DNA of 64,000 nt. It comes from Casuarius casuarius. Lineage: Eukaryota > Chordata > Aves > Casuariiformes > Casuariidae. Below, one piece after another: positions 1 to 11,700 of the stretch; positions within the stretch are counted from its first letter, which is position 1; each line of letters opens with the position of its first letter. The stretch covers positions 5,995,828-6,059,827 of the forward strand of contig PTFA01000028.1 of NCBI GenBank assembly GCA_003342895.1, read 5' to 3'. The notes beneath the pieces are model-generated. The model saw nothing but the letters and a program-made list of their open reading frames with translations, was not told the origin of the DNA and did no database searches. The position numbers were made by a program, and so were the translations under genes.

Positions 1-150
1 CGGGGCGGGGCTCCCGGGGGGCGGGGCTGCAGCTGCGGGGGCCGCGGCGGAGGCGGGTCACGGCGCGGCCTTGGCGCCGAGAGCCCGTTCCCCTTGCCGA
101 GGCAGGGGAGCCGCAGACGGGCCCGGGGTGAATGAAACACGAAAGGAGCG
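1..150 (-). promoter_or_regulatory. CpG-rich promoter edge of the next leftward gene (MRPS36 expected)
   Basis: The first 150 bases are very GC- and CpG-rich, with GGGGCGGGG boxes that could bind Sp1, and GC content falls sharply after about 150. In human the gene after CENPH on the same strand is MRPS36, so this is probably its promoter, transcribed leftward out of the window. No ATG is present on the minus strand here, so no coding exon is claimed. Promoter identity is inferred from composition and synteny only. Confidence 0.5.
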
Positions 151-187
151 GGTTAGGGCTAAATAACTGCTTAGCGCAGGTCGGTGA

Positions 188-193
188 TTTATT
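188..193 (-). terminator. candidate polyadenylation signal of CENPH
   Basis: The minus strand reads AATAAA here, about 930 bases past the CENPH stop codon and just before the CpG-rich block at the window start. I noticed no other AATAAA on this strand between the stop and this point, though variant signals could be used. Cleavage would fall near 165-175, almost touching the next promoter. Confidence 0.5.
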
Positions 194-1121
194 TGAATTT
201 GATAAAGGCACGCCAGAGTCACCTTCTAAAATCAGGCATTCACACTAAAAAAGTAACAATATCTTAATCCAAAACATTACACAAAATATGATCTACCCTG
301 TCAATTTTCTTCTACCATGAAGTAAAAATAGGAATGTCAACGTATAAATACATTTAAAATATTGCTCAGTTGCTTAATTTTAACAGCAGTAAGTGCCATC
401 TTCCATTTTACATACGTTTTCTCTAGGCTTGACGTATTTTGCCATGTGGGACAGGATCTACAGTTTGTATCTCTTCCTGGATGTCTTGATGACCATCATA
501 TAGTGTGGTCACAAGTGAGGGTTGCAGCTAAGAGTATAAACTTCTGAGTTAAAAATTATTCATAATGCTTTAAGAAAAAAAAAGTCCCAAGCAGATACTG
601 ACGTAACTAAGTTTTCCCGTTCGGGCGTTCGGTGGGGCTGAGCTGGGCGATGCTGCCTGCCTCAGCTCTACGGCCTTCTCCCCCGGGCCTCCTGGCCAGA
701 AAGGAAGAGCTCTGCGAGGCGCTTCTCCCACGTGGGTGCGGGAGCTGGGCAGCAGATAAATGGTACAGCCTTGGTTCAAGCCCACTTCTACATAAAAGCT
801 TGTAATACATAGATTATTCTTTACTGGGTCATCGCTGCATTTCAGAGGGAAGTGAGCTCTTGGATAGAGCAGCCAGGAGGTGATTCTTCAACTAGTTTCA
901 TCAGCTACATTAAGTGTTCTAACATTTGTTATATACCAACAATTAAATTTCACTTCAAAGAGTTGCGTGGCCACATTCTGAAGCTCTAAAGAGGAAGCAG
1001 TTCCAGAAAAGGTTGTATTTTCAAAATCTTAAAATGTGTTTTCATAACACGTGTTAGGCAATATCAAATTTAGTATGTTGGTTACATATAATATATAAAA
1101 TTTAACACCATTTCTCCTTAC
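194..1121 (-). other. CENPH: probable CENPH 3' untranslated region
   Basis: This is the stretch between the CENPH stop codon and the candidate polyadenylation signal. It is AT-rich except for an abrupt GC- and CpG-rich block at about 605-770 that looks compositionally foreign. Short open frames on both strands resemble nothing I know. The UTR assignment is inferred from position. Confidence 0.45.
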
Positions 1122-4100
1122 TCAGAGAAAAGACACATTTTTTTCAAGCTGTAGAACAACTGCCTTTAAAGATGGATCTTCTGCCCAGTTAACTCTGCTT
1201 CCAATTATGATATTCTACAAAAAGAAAGATTATTAGTTAAAAAATAGATGCCTTTAAAAAGAACTATTCTTACTGAAATCTCTCAGAAGCCATCTGTTTT
1301 TTAATCTTTACATTATAAGCCCTTGAAATTCACAGCAGTGTTTGAAATGGGCAGTAGGGTGACAGAGAGAAGAAGGGGAAGTATTAGTTTAGATCCTATT
1401 GTCAACATGTAGGCAAAAAAAAAAAAAAAAAAGCAAAGTGCTGTTTTGAACTTCCTTGTGGTGCTGGCACACCATCCCCATTTGAAACATAGGTGTTGAG
1501 AACTTTTTTTTTTTAAAAAAACATAAAATTTGCCTCAAACACAAGACAACAGTTTCTAACATCCTCACCCTGCTGTTCTGGACTGAAAATAGGAATTATT
1601 AAATTTAACCAAAGATTTGTTCTGCTTCTTATAGCTCAGAAGATTTCAAAAATACAAAAATAGAAGATAATTCCAGGAATTTAATCCAAAACCCACTGAA
1701 ATGTTTAACTTCTCATTCTCACTGTGAGATGTGACATTATTTTCCATTGCAAACTACTACTAAACATAGCATGCAACACAGAAACGTGTGGCTCTTTTTC
1801 CGTCCTTTGAAATTCTTCAGGTCATACAAATTTACAGAATGGTTATATCTGGTCTCCTACCCAAAGCCCTCAAATAAGCTCTGTCTTTCCCCAGTCTATG
1901 TTTTGTTTAATAAACCATGTGTGTTCTTACCTGGGATTTCATAAGCCATTTGTGGACAAACTCACAAGCATTGCAACTGCAATTCACTGCAATTCACATT
2001 TGTACTTACTAAGTGACTCATCTGTAGGGTCGGGTGAAGGAAGCTAGGACAGGCCACACAGTGAGAGGTGGAGTACCAGACTGCAGTACAGGGTATATGA
2101 GCTTTAGTGGGACCCCTCCAAGCACAGGATGCTGCAGACCCTTCCTCCCCTCCTCCATATCCCAAAAAGTGAGGAAGAAAACCTCATGATGTGTGACCCC
2201 AAACACCAGATGACCTGCCAGCCAGCTGCATGGATACAGACTAGTCAGCAGCATCTGATAGGTGAATAACCAAGGGGATGAAGGCTACATCACTGAAAGT
2301 ATTTGAAGTCTGGCCTTGGCTGGCAGACCAAGGCCTTCACAGTGCTGCAGTGTGTGACACTGAACCAGAGAAGCGCTTGTGGTCAGAAGGAGCAGATTCA
2401 CAAGGGGCAGCCTGGCACGCTGGCATCATGGGATTAAGACATGCTTAGGAAAAATAAGCAAGAGACTGGGAAACTGGTTTGGGGAGATGGGACAGTCATT
2501 CTCCTAGAAGATGCATCATTATTGTATCTTAGATGGAAAAAAGAAATAAAGAGAGATCAAGACCGTTTCTAAGTTCTATAAATAATTATTCCAAACAACA
2601 GTTTGGGGCAATTCCTTATGTTCGGTCTTTAAAGCAATATCTGCATGTAGCAGTTTTTTCATTACCATCATTGCTTTTTGAAAGCTCACAGTATATCTTA
2701 ATTTTGTTTGAAGTTACATTTACTATACAGTATGTTACCTTCATTGGGACACAAAACTACAAACTTGCTTCTGAAAGTTATGACTCATTACCTGGAATAT
2801 ATTTTGAATTAATGTAGTCATCTCTTTTTCTTTTTGAAAGTTGTAACGTATCTTCTCCAGCATTTCACCCACTTCCATACTTGCTAGTTCCTTCTTTTGT
2901 TTCTTCATTGTGGTATGAATTTGTAGTAGTTTGTTTCCTCCAGCTTGTTTTAGTACTATTCCATTATTAGGAAAATGAAGCATTAACAAGTAGTTCTGCG
3001 TGCAGTGGAACTAAAGAAACCCTGTTTCCCACAGACATCCAACGCACTTCCATCGCAATAATCCTAGCTTCTCACCCCACCCCTTCCCTCCAGTGTACCT
3101 CAAGATATCCCTTCCACACAAAACCAACATGTGCTGTGGCATCTTGTGTCCCTGGTTCCCTGGCTGCTGGCAAAACAGAAAGTACTGTGTGTACTGCCTG
3201 CATTTCTATCAGACATGGACACTAATTTGAACATCTGTCCTGCACCTTGTCTCCAGTTGTCACAACTTCTATAGTTGAAGAAGTTTAAGACCTTTTTCCT
3301 CATTTTCAAATTTGATCCAAACCAAGTTCCAAAGTCATACAAGGGACATGGACAATGTGAGTGAATATTTCTAGTTTTCTTAGGAAACCATACTAAAAAC
3401 TAAACTGAGTAAAACCATTAAAGGACAATTCATAGACTGAAAGAATGCTGCCCCTCATGACTTAGCATTCCTTCCTTTATTTCTGAAGATATTAGGGTGC
3501 TCATTTTTCTTTTGAAGACATGTATTTGATTACATTTGTATATTACTCTCAACATGTACACCACTTTCTACAGATGAAGCAAACACAATTAAATAAATAG
3601 CAGTTAAAACTGCTAGCACACCTAATCATGCCACAGTAGGAGCAAATATTTACATTGTTCAAAAATATATTTACCATATTAAATTCTGAATAGCAAATTT
3701 AAAAAAAAATCTAAATTCAACTCTTGACCTACTCTAACCAGCATACTGAATACCAAGATATACATTATTACTTAAGTTCTTTGTAGGTAAGTACCCCCTC
3801 AGTCTTCAAACATTTCACAAAGGTGCAGTCTGACAAAAAATCCTTTAGGTGTTGTAGGACTGATTTAATATGAACATACTCTAAAAAATCCTAAGTAAAG
3901 TGTAATAAACTGGGGAGTTTACACTAAGTAATGCAACTAAACCACATTCTTTTCAAATATCTTCTTGCATCTCTGTTCTAACACATCAGTCTCACCTGCA
4001 TGTAGGCAGCATGCCAGTTTTTTTTTTTTTTTTTTACATACTTCATACTCCTCTTTTCAGAAGTTTTATAACTGTATTCAGAGTTTCATGGTGACTTCAT

Positions 4101-7100
4101 ATGTTAATTAATATTGCTACAAGAAGCACCTTATAAAATGCAATCTGTACCTTCAAATATAAAACAGTAAATTTAATCAACACACTTACAGAGCCTTTTC
4201 CTTTTGATGTCATTCAATTTCTCTTCCATCTCACGTGCTTGCTGCAAGAAAAAAAAATTGTAGATTCTGTCTCCAATTAATACTGATAGATGCTAATTTA
4301 ATCCACAAAAGTAGTTAAGGGCAGCTCTGGAAGCAGACCTCTTGCATACTCACTTTAAGTAATAATTTCAGTAATTTTAACACCAGTAGTAACTGTGCGC
4401 TTTGGGCCACATATTTAATTTCAAATGACTTTTGCGTTCCTGTTAATTTCAAATTGCACCCTGGCAGAAAAAAACAGATCTGTGCAACTGCAAGAGAGGG
4501 TATAACTGACACTTACCTGCTGAGATTCAAGTATTGCTGTGCTGAGCATTATTATGTGTTTCATAGTTTCCAAGATCAGTCTAAGGAAGGAAACAGAGAT
4601 TTGCACACCTTAAGACTGTTAATATATGAAAACAACACAAATATTTTAACTAAAGTTATTTACATTATATATAAAAAAATTCTCCTCTAACACCAAAATA
4701 AAGCATACTTTTTTTTTTTACTTTTGAAAAACTATGCCCTTTCTTTTTCAGATTTAGCATACCAAGTATAGCTTTAGAGGCTAAATATTCTCCTTATGTC
4801 CATCTCCATGTTTCAGTTAGGTTTGTCTAACACTGCACAGTGAAAGCATAGAGCTTGGGAGACATCAAGGTAGCCAAGCCATCTCAGAAAGTCTAGTGCC
4901 TGGAATTCCTGAATTCTGGCCAGTGCCAGAGACATCAAGGAGACAGAGTGCTTTTGGCTATGTTTCCTACAGAAATGAAATTTCTCGTATTGCGCTTCGT
5001 ATGCATGCATCCATTCATATTGGGTAAGAGATGAACAGGTACTTTCAAACAAGTTTGAAACCTTCAGTTCTTTTTCAAAGATATTAAGTTCCTAAGTGAT
5101 TAATTAATGAAGGCAACAAAGCAGAGGCAAGGCCCTGTATACAGTCAGCTCTCAAACATCAAGATAATCAACATGAATCTAAGGACAGAACCCAAAGAAG
5201 GCAAAAACTCATATAACATCAAATACATGTTCTTGCAGCCCAACTTAAATATAAAACCACAAAGGAGAAAATAAAAATCAATTGCATTCCACAAGAAGTG
5301 CGGCCAAGATCATGGAGCTGGTGTATAAACAACTTCTGGTGCTTCTAGAGTTGAGCTGGCTTATGTGAAACAAATCTAAACATCTCTGTAATCAAAGGTT
5401 GGTTAGCTCAGAGCCCAAATATAAAACCACTCCAGGTATAAGAGGTTTGATCATGCTGATTCTAGCCAGAAGGTGGACTGTGTATCATCGAGTCAAAATT
5501 AGAAGGAGAAAGTTTGTTTTAAAATGATACAATGAAGTAATGCCGAAATGTGTTTCATTTAACTGTGTCAATTCCTTTCCTTTCTTTTTGGCCATCCTTT
5601 CCCCCAAAACACTTTACCGTGAGTCATCATCATTTTGTTTCACTTTGTTTCTCAGGGCATCCATAAGCTGGATCCTGCATAGCGTGGGGAAAAGAGATAG
5701 AGTTGATGAGAACTGATGAGAAACTAAGAAAAGGGAATTTAGATAAATATTGAAAGAGAGATTGCAAACATTCTATTTATGCCCATTTTCGCATTGGAAA
5801 TATACATAAAAGTACCAATGAATTTTAAATATCACACTGCTTAAATATTGGGGCTTTCTTAACTCTCAGGATAAGAAGAACATATTAGTGATTCTTTGTA
5901 AGAGTGACAATGCATTTCTCACTTGCCAAACATACCTCAGATGTCAATAATCTCAGAGTCTGCAAAAGGGAAGCTGGACAAAGGTGGGAATTCAAATGAA
6001 CAGTCACATAACACAGGATACATAATACCTACCATCTCTACCTTTTCATGGGCATTTGTAAATACAACCAACAACTATGTCTATAGTTGCATAGACCATG
6101 TATATGGTCAGCCTTTCACAATTTTGCAGGACCTTTGGGGCTCATGCATTTCAACTTGTGTTTCTTGTTGTTCTGTATGGTGTCTCCATCTTCATTCCTA
6201 CTGGTTCAATGTTACTCAAGTCTTTCATGTTTGTAACACACACTGCATCATTTTGAAATCCTAATTTAATCAGAATTACGTGTACATCCATCATGCACAC
6301 ATATGTAAATAAGCAAACAAACAGAAAATCCCCCAAATAAACAGGAAAAAAATACATGCCTCTGCAACACCAATGTCTTGTTTTGGAAAGAGACTTTTAC
6401 TTCCTCCATCTCTCTTTCCAAATCTTCTATGGTACTGAAACAAAAACAACAGTGTGAAAAGAACAAGAAAAATGTAAAAGCAATCTCACTCTTGTAGATT
6501 ATAACTTGCTTTCTCCCTGCCTGAAATAAGAATTTTGCCTGTAAGTTACAAATTATTTGATTCAGGAGTACTTTGGTACATGGAATTATGTTAGTTAATT
6601 CTAATTTAGAATTACTTGGAAGGATTACAAATTTAGAAACCACATCAAATACAGGACTATATTAGGGGTTGAATAAAATATTTCTTCCCCACATTCTCTT
6701 TTCATATCCTGTTTTCCTCAGACTCTTGCAAATTATTGATAGTTAATCCAGAGTTTTCATTAAAAAGGAGTAGAAAGAGAACATGCAGCTCAGTGCCCAA
6801 CTCTTCTTTATTTTAAACTATGTCAAAAGTTTGAAATCATCAGTTGACTTACGTCTTGATTAGCTTTTCTTCTACGACATGGTCAGGATAACTTTCTTCA
6901 CCTACAAAGCAAGAACATTACTAAAATAGCACAATAGAAAATTTTTAAATCCAGTTTACAGAATATAAAGGATAAGCAGTTTGATGGCTATACTAACAAG
7001 GTATTTCTTATCCCTAGCTCCACATCTCACCATCTCTTTTGCTATTAGTAGGGCTGCACTGTCAATCAACTGTATCAGAGAAATAATCAAGCTTTAAAAT

Positions 7101-7909
7101 ATTTTTATTTAGTACTTTTCAGACATCCCAGATCAGGTTCACAGCACTGTCTGCATGCAACTGGCTGGTTCAGTGGAGAAGATACATAATAAAAACAGAA
7201 CAGGAACAAGAAGAAATACGTTAAATCAGTATTGCTGCCAAACATTTTGTATTGTAAAACTGAAACCCCAGTTGATCAGATTCCTGAAAGCCACTACTAC
7301 AACTTAAGTATTGTCAGAGTATTAGAGAGGTCTAAAGCAAAAATCCAAGACGAGAAAGGATGAGGGTGGTAGGGAATACTTATGTGACAGCTTTGTAAGG
7401 GTTCAAACACGTCTATAAGAACTATCAAAAGAATGCAGTTAGATGCTTAGTCCATTAAAAAAATTCGATATTACAACCAGTGCTTTTGATAAATTAGAAA
7501 AGATAATTTTAAATACATAACTACGAGTTACATCACGTTCCTTATTACTGCAACATGCCACGTTAAGGGAAAGCACACTGGGCTGCTGGAGGGAGTTAGG
7601 GAAAAGGACAGACTTACTAGCATGAACCGTGGTGCTACACTCCATGAGCTGCTGCTTCATCTGTTCCCTCAGGCTGCAGCGGAGGGAAAGCGACAACGGT
7701 CAAACCCAGAGCGACAGCGCAGGAGGGCGGCCCCGGCCGTTACCCAGCGGCTCCGCGGCCCGCCCAGGCACCGGCGCCCCGCAGGCCACCCCCTGCAGCC
7801 CCCGGCCCCGCAGCACCGACCGCAGCAGCGTCAGGACGTCCAGCTTGGCCGCCAGCCCCTCCTCGGTGCCCGCCGCCGCCGCGCCCGGCTCCCGCTGCGG
7901 CGGCTCCAT
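1122..7909 (-). CDS. CENPH: CENP-H, inner kinetochore (CCAN) subunit, 9 coding exons
   Basis: CENP-H is a coiled-coil member of the CENP-H/I/K complex that links centromeric chromatin to the outer kinetochore. Coding exons on the minus strand: 7821-7909, 7618-7673, 6853-6901, 6360-6434, 5618-5674, 4517-4580, 4190-4241, 2792-2955, 1122-1214. They join to 699 nt (232 aa plus TGA); human CENP-H is 247 aa. Landmarks matching human from memory are TLLRLREQMKQQL across exons 1-2, IEDLEREMEEVKVSF in exon 4, ETMKHIIMLSTAILESQQ in exon 6, and GSRVNWAEDPSLKAVVLQLE near the C-terminus. Most of the chain is charged and helical, as expected for a coiled coil. Acceptors are AG, and donors are GT except after exon 4, which uses GC. 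The exon 1 donor (gtcggt) is weak but gives the conserved junction. The ATG at 7909 opens an acidic, Ala/Gly-rich N-terminus that is poorly conserved in the family. Confidence 0.95.
6354..6359 (-). other. CENPH: GC splice donor of CENPH intron 4
   Basis: The exon 4 boundary reads CAGAG followed by gcatgt. Using this GC donor joins AG to G in exon 5 and gives LQRIQLMDAL, colinear with human CENP-H. The nearest GT, three bases downstream in the intron, shifts the frame and meets a TGA within exon 5. The intron ends in a normal AG after a pyrimidine-rich stretch. Confidence 0.85.
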
Positions 7910-8250
7910 GGCCGAGCCTTCAAATGGCCCGCGCGCGCCTATCCGCGAGCTCGGCCGGCGATTGCTTCTGCTTGGGAGGGCGGGGTTCCCGAGCTGCCGA
8001 CGCGTTCGCTACCAACGCTGGGCCTCTTTCTGCGCATCGGCCTTTCGGCGCTCCGCCGGCAGGCGACGCAGGGCGACAGTGGCCGAGGGAGCGGCCACTA
8101 CAGGCCGAAGGCCGTTGGCGGGAGCCGCCGGGCCTCTCCCCCAACCGGCAGCGAGGGGAGCAGCGGCTTGGCTTCAGGCCCGTGCCTGCCGTTAAGCTCA
8201 GAGTGAAAGCAGGGTGCTCCCAGCGTCCCCCGTAGAAGGACCGTTATCTG
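7690..8250 (-). promoter_or_regulatory. CpG island covering CENPH exon 1 and promoter
   Basis: Dense CpG content runs from intron 1 across the start codon to about 8250, then gives way to ordinary sequence. There is an E2F-like TTTCGGCGC at about 8042. The open frames of up to 194 codons here are a by-product of GC richness and lack of stops. The transcription start is not resolved. Confidence 0.65.
7919..7933 (-). promoter_or_regulatory. CDE/CHR-like cell-cycle element at the CENPH start
   Basis: The minus strand carries TTTGAA at 7924-7919, identical to the canonical CHR bound by DREAM and MuvB complexes. It is preceded, after a four-base spacer, by CGCGG (7933-7929), which fits the usual CDE spacing. 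It lies only 9 bases before the ATG, so it would sit at or just after the transcription start. The match is exact but short, so function is inference. Confidence 0.4.
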
Positions 8251-8689
8251 TCACGCTGCTAGCGGCGCCCTCCCCGCTCGGCCCGCAGGAGGCAGCATAA
8301 ACCAGCCAGGCTGCGACGCCCAGGCGTATTTTCAAGGACGGAAGTGAAGCAGGAAACTGCAGGAGCTCATAACAACAAACCAAAGAGGGACCATCGCAGA
8401 CAGTAATTAATTACTACTTGCTAATACCAGTCTCCACACAGTATTTTACTTAAGTAGCCACAGCAAGGTGGAGCTGTGCTATAGTGATTATCATACTTTG
8501 AACTTGACTAATCTAGCAGCAGCTACACCTGCCCCAGCTGTTAGAGCACATCCTAGCACTCCTGTGCAAACACAGCCCTGGGGTAGCAGCAGGTCCCCAA
8601 GAGCTCACTCTAGAGCTGCCAGCAGCTGCAGGGGGAAAAGGACCAGCACAAAGCACACAAATAAGCTAGAGTAAAAGGCAACAAGATGC
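8251..8689. other. spacer between CENPH promoter and CCNB1 polyadenylation signal
   Basis: This is unremarkable sequence of moderate GC content, with no coding similarity that I recognise and no clear repeat. It separates the CENPH CpG island from the end of CCNB1. Confidence 0.5.
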
Positions 8690-8695
8690 TTTATT
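8690..8695 (-). terminator. polyadenylation signal of CCNB1
   Basis: AATAAA on the minus strand, about 80 bases beyond the CCNB1 stop codon. It implies a very short 3' UTR with cleavage near 8670. Distal sites were not excluded. Confidence 0.6.
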
Positions 8696-8775
8696 AAAAG
8701 CTTTGACACACAAATAAGATACACTATGTACACAGTGGCACATGGTGCCAACATCCTGCCCAAATTCATGTAGAG

Positions 8776-11700
8776 TTACAGCGCTTTGGCCAGAGGTTTG
8801 GCTAGATTCTGTATGACAGCAGAGTTCAGCTGTGCAATAGTGCTTATCTTGGCATTTTTGCTGCTGGCATATTTATTCTTGATTGTCTGCAAAGAGAGAG
8901 AGTTGGATTAAGTTTAGCCTGCTCATGAACATGCTACTCCACTGGCAGCCTTCAGTTACTCAGGCCTGCTAGCCAGGCCAAGTGAATTCCAGTATCCAGA
9001 ACCAGTTTGTTTTGGTAAACTTGTGCTGGCTTATACCACCTTGGCAAGTATCAGTGGCTCAAGTCACAGAACCACATACTGACACTTAACCAAGTCCACT
9101 CCCCATCTTTACCACGAGAACTTACCATGTGCTTGGTAAGGCCCCGATTCACTAGGATTATATTCTTTGCCATATGTTGCATGACTGGAAGAAGGTCACT
9201 CTCAGTATATGTCATGTAGTGCTGTAGAGTTGGTGTCTGAAAGAAAAGGACATTATTAGACAATGCTATAGAACAATCTGAGCTTGTTGGATTTGTAGTC
9301 TTCTATTGGGCTTGGACAGCTGCAGTCTGATAGGAAAGTTACTGTCCTACTTCTGTCCCCTTGTTATGGGCAAGGGGAGACAAGAACACACTTGGCCTAG
9401 AGTGGCATTTTATGCTGGTACATGAGTACATCAAGTGCCAAACTAGGAAGTGGTATCTGACACACACAACTTACCCACTCGCCTCCATCAAGAACTTTTA
9501 GAGCCAAACAGGAAGCAGCAGCCGCAGTTTTAGAAGGAGGGAAGTGGACCATTTCATAGTCCACCATGGACAACTCCATGAGGTACTTGGCCAGAGTGTG
9601 CTGTTCCAAGTCCACCTGGAATAAGTTTGAGTTGAGTGTTGTCTCCAAGGCAAAAACATCATGTCAAGCATAGCTATTTCAGTTGCCTTTGTTTCATCAG
9701 GCAGGAAGAAACACTTCCTTAGCAAACATTTTTCAAGCTATAGGCTGAAAATTTAAGTGGCTTAATCACTGAGCCATTTTGAGTAGCGTTAAGCAGCTCA
9801 TAGCTTAGGGCTGTTCCCTTCAGCAGCAGTCTGACAATCCTCTGCTAGTACCAGACAGGCATTTTAACTCTGGTTTGGCTGGGACAGGCTCAAGTGAGAA
9901 AAAGCGGACAAACAAGACCACTTTCTACAAGGAGACAGGTTTCAGCCTGAACTGTTTGTTCAGTTGCTAAGTTGTTACAATACTCAAACCAAAGTTTTAT
10001 AGTTTTAACAAGCTGCAACGGCCAAATATTTCATCTTCAAGATAATGCTGAGGACTGTGGTGTTACTGTCAGTGTTACCTCCGCAATCTTTGAAGCCCTC
10101 CTTAGGAAGTGTAGAGGCAGAGGGCGACCCAGACCAAAGTCCAGGGCTCGGAGGATCTTCATCTCCATCTGGCGGATCTGGGACTTTGTGTAGGTGTGAT
10201 CCGTTACAAAGGCAAAATCCCCAATTTCAGGGGGATACATTTCTTCATACTTGCTGGCAATGAACATAGCTGTGACACCAACCAGCTGCAACGTCTTCTT
10301 GGACACAGTATTGTCCTGTAGTAGAAAGCAGTAGAGACTTGTGTGAGACTGAATGAGTAGAGAGAGCAACTTGGGTCAGAACACAGCTTTTCAAGGTAGC
10401 CAACATAAGGTTCTACTATGCACTAGCATATACAGAGTAACTGTACATCATTTTTGTTACCTCTATTAGCCTCTGCAGGGTTATGGACAAGCTGTTGAGA
10501 CCAATCAAGGAGAGAGAGAGCTTTGATATGTCAGGTCACTGTTTCTAGTTGAGACAGGTATACCAGGTGTGCAGTTCAAGACAGTCTTTTATTGATCAGC
10601 TATTTTTTTTTTTTTTGCTATGGTTAACAAGTCCAACCATGTGTATGATGTTATCAGTGCTTATTGTGCTTTAGCTTAGAGGAAAAGTATCCCTTGACAC
10701 CAGGCAGGAGACACTCACCTGCAAGAAGCGATCAATGATAGCAACTGTAATGTACATTGTCTCCTGCAGGAGTCTGAACTTCATCTGTACTTGCACAAGC
10801 CAGTCTATTAGTATAGCTCGCATATTCCCAGTGATTTCCTGGCCTGCCAGGTATTTGGGTCGGACAGCTTGTTTTTCCTGTGTGGAAGAAACAAGGTTAA
10901 TAGGCGATCCAGCCAGTTAGAGGCTAGACATTGCACAGATCTGAGCTATTTCATCTTAAGGCAAGGCTTCTCAAGGAGTTCAGTGTAAGTATACCACATA
11001 AGCCTGGGACAGAGTGTGAGGGTTCTTAGTTTATTAGATATTGGCTGGAAAGAGCATGGGACTAGTACTACTAGCTGACTGGTCCAACAACCAGTGTCAT
11101 CAGGTTGGTCAGTTTTATTGTGGAATTTTAAGTTAAGGAATTGCTTATTCTTACTTCCTGAAAACCCTTAAGTGAAAGTGAATGGCAAGTCATCTGTAAC
11201 GACAGGTTCATTGTCAGTAGATCTCCCTGTGGTTCTGAACTACTCCTACCAACCTCAAGGTCTCTCAGGTAGTTGTAGATGTCCTTAACATATTCACTGC
11301 AGAGGTTGGGGTCAGTGCCATCTTCCACATCCACATCCTTCACTTCAAGCAAGACATCGGAAAAGGCCTGGCACAGCATCTCCTCCGACGGGGCGCACCC
11401 GGACGTCTCCATGGGCGTTGGAGACGGTGACTCCAGCTACAAGGAGGTTTGGGGTCAGCCGCGGGGAGGCGCCGGCCGCACGGCCCGCCGAGGCGACGGC
11501 GCCGGGGCCGGGGCTGCCCCCTGGCAGGTGGCAGCGCTGCCGGCGGGGCTCGGGGCGGTACCTTGGCGGGCTCGGGCTCGGGCGGCGGCTGCGGCTCGGG
11601 CTGCGGCGGCTCCTCCTTGGGCGCCGCCCGCGGGGCCCTGCGGGGCGCCACCTTCTCGGCGGCGGCGGCCGGCGGCTTCTTGAGGGCGGCCCGCGGCTGC

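Noticed and set aside
1..800. First exon of MRPS36
   Set aside because: No minus-strand ATG with a matching N-terminus is visible; the coding part must lie left of the window.
6356..6359. GT donor three bases into the intron after CENPH exon 4
   Set aside because: It would add CAT and shift exon 5 into a frame that reaches TGA, losing similarity to CENP-H.
7622..8235. Overlapping open frames of up to 194 codons at the CENPH promoter
   Set aside because: Several frames on both strands are open at once in a CpG island, and they are antisense to CENPH exons 1-2; no domain is recognisable.
10370..10500. Box C/D snoRNA candidate in CCNB1 intron 4 (ATGATGT ... CTGA, about 75 nt apart on the minus strand)
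   Set aside because: The C box has T instead of A at its last position and the flanks do not form a terminal stem.
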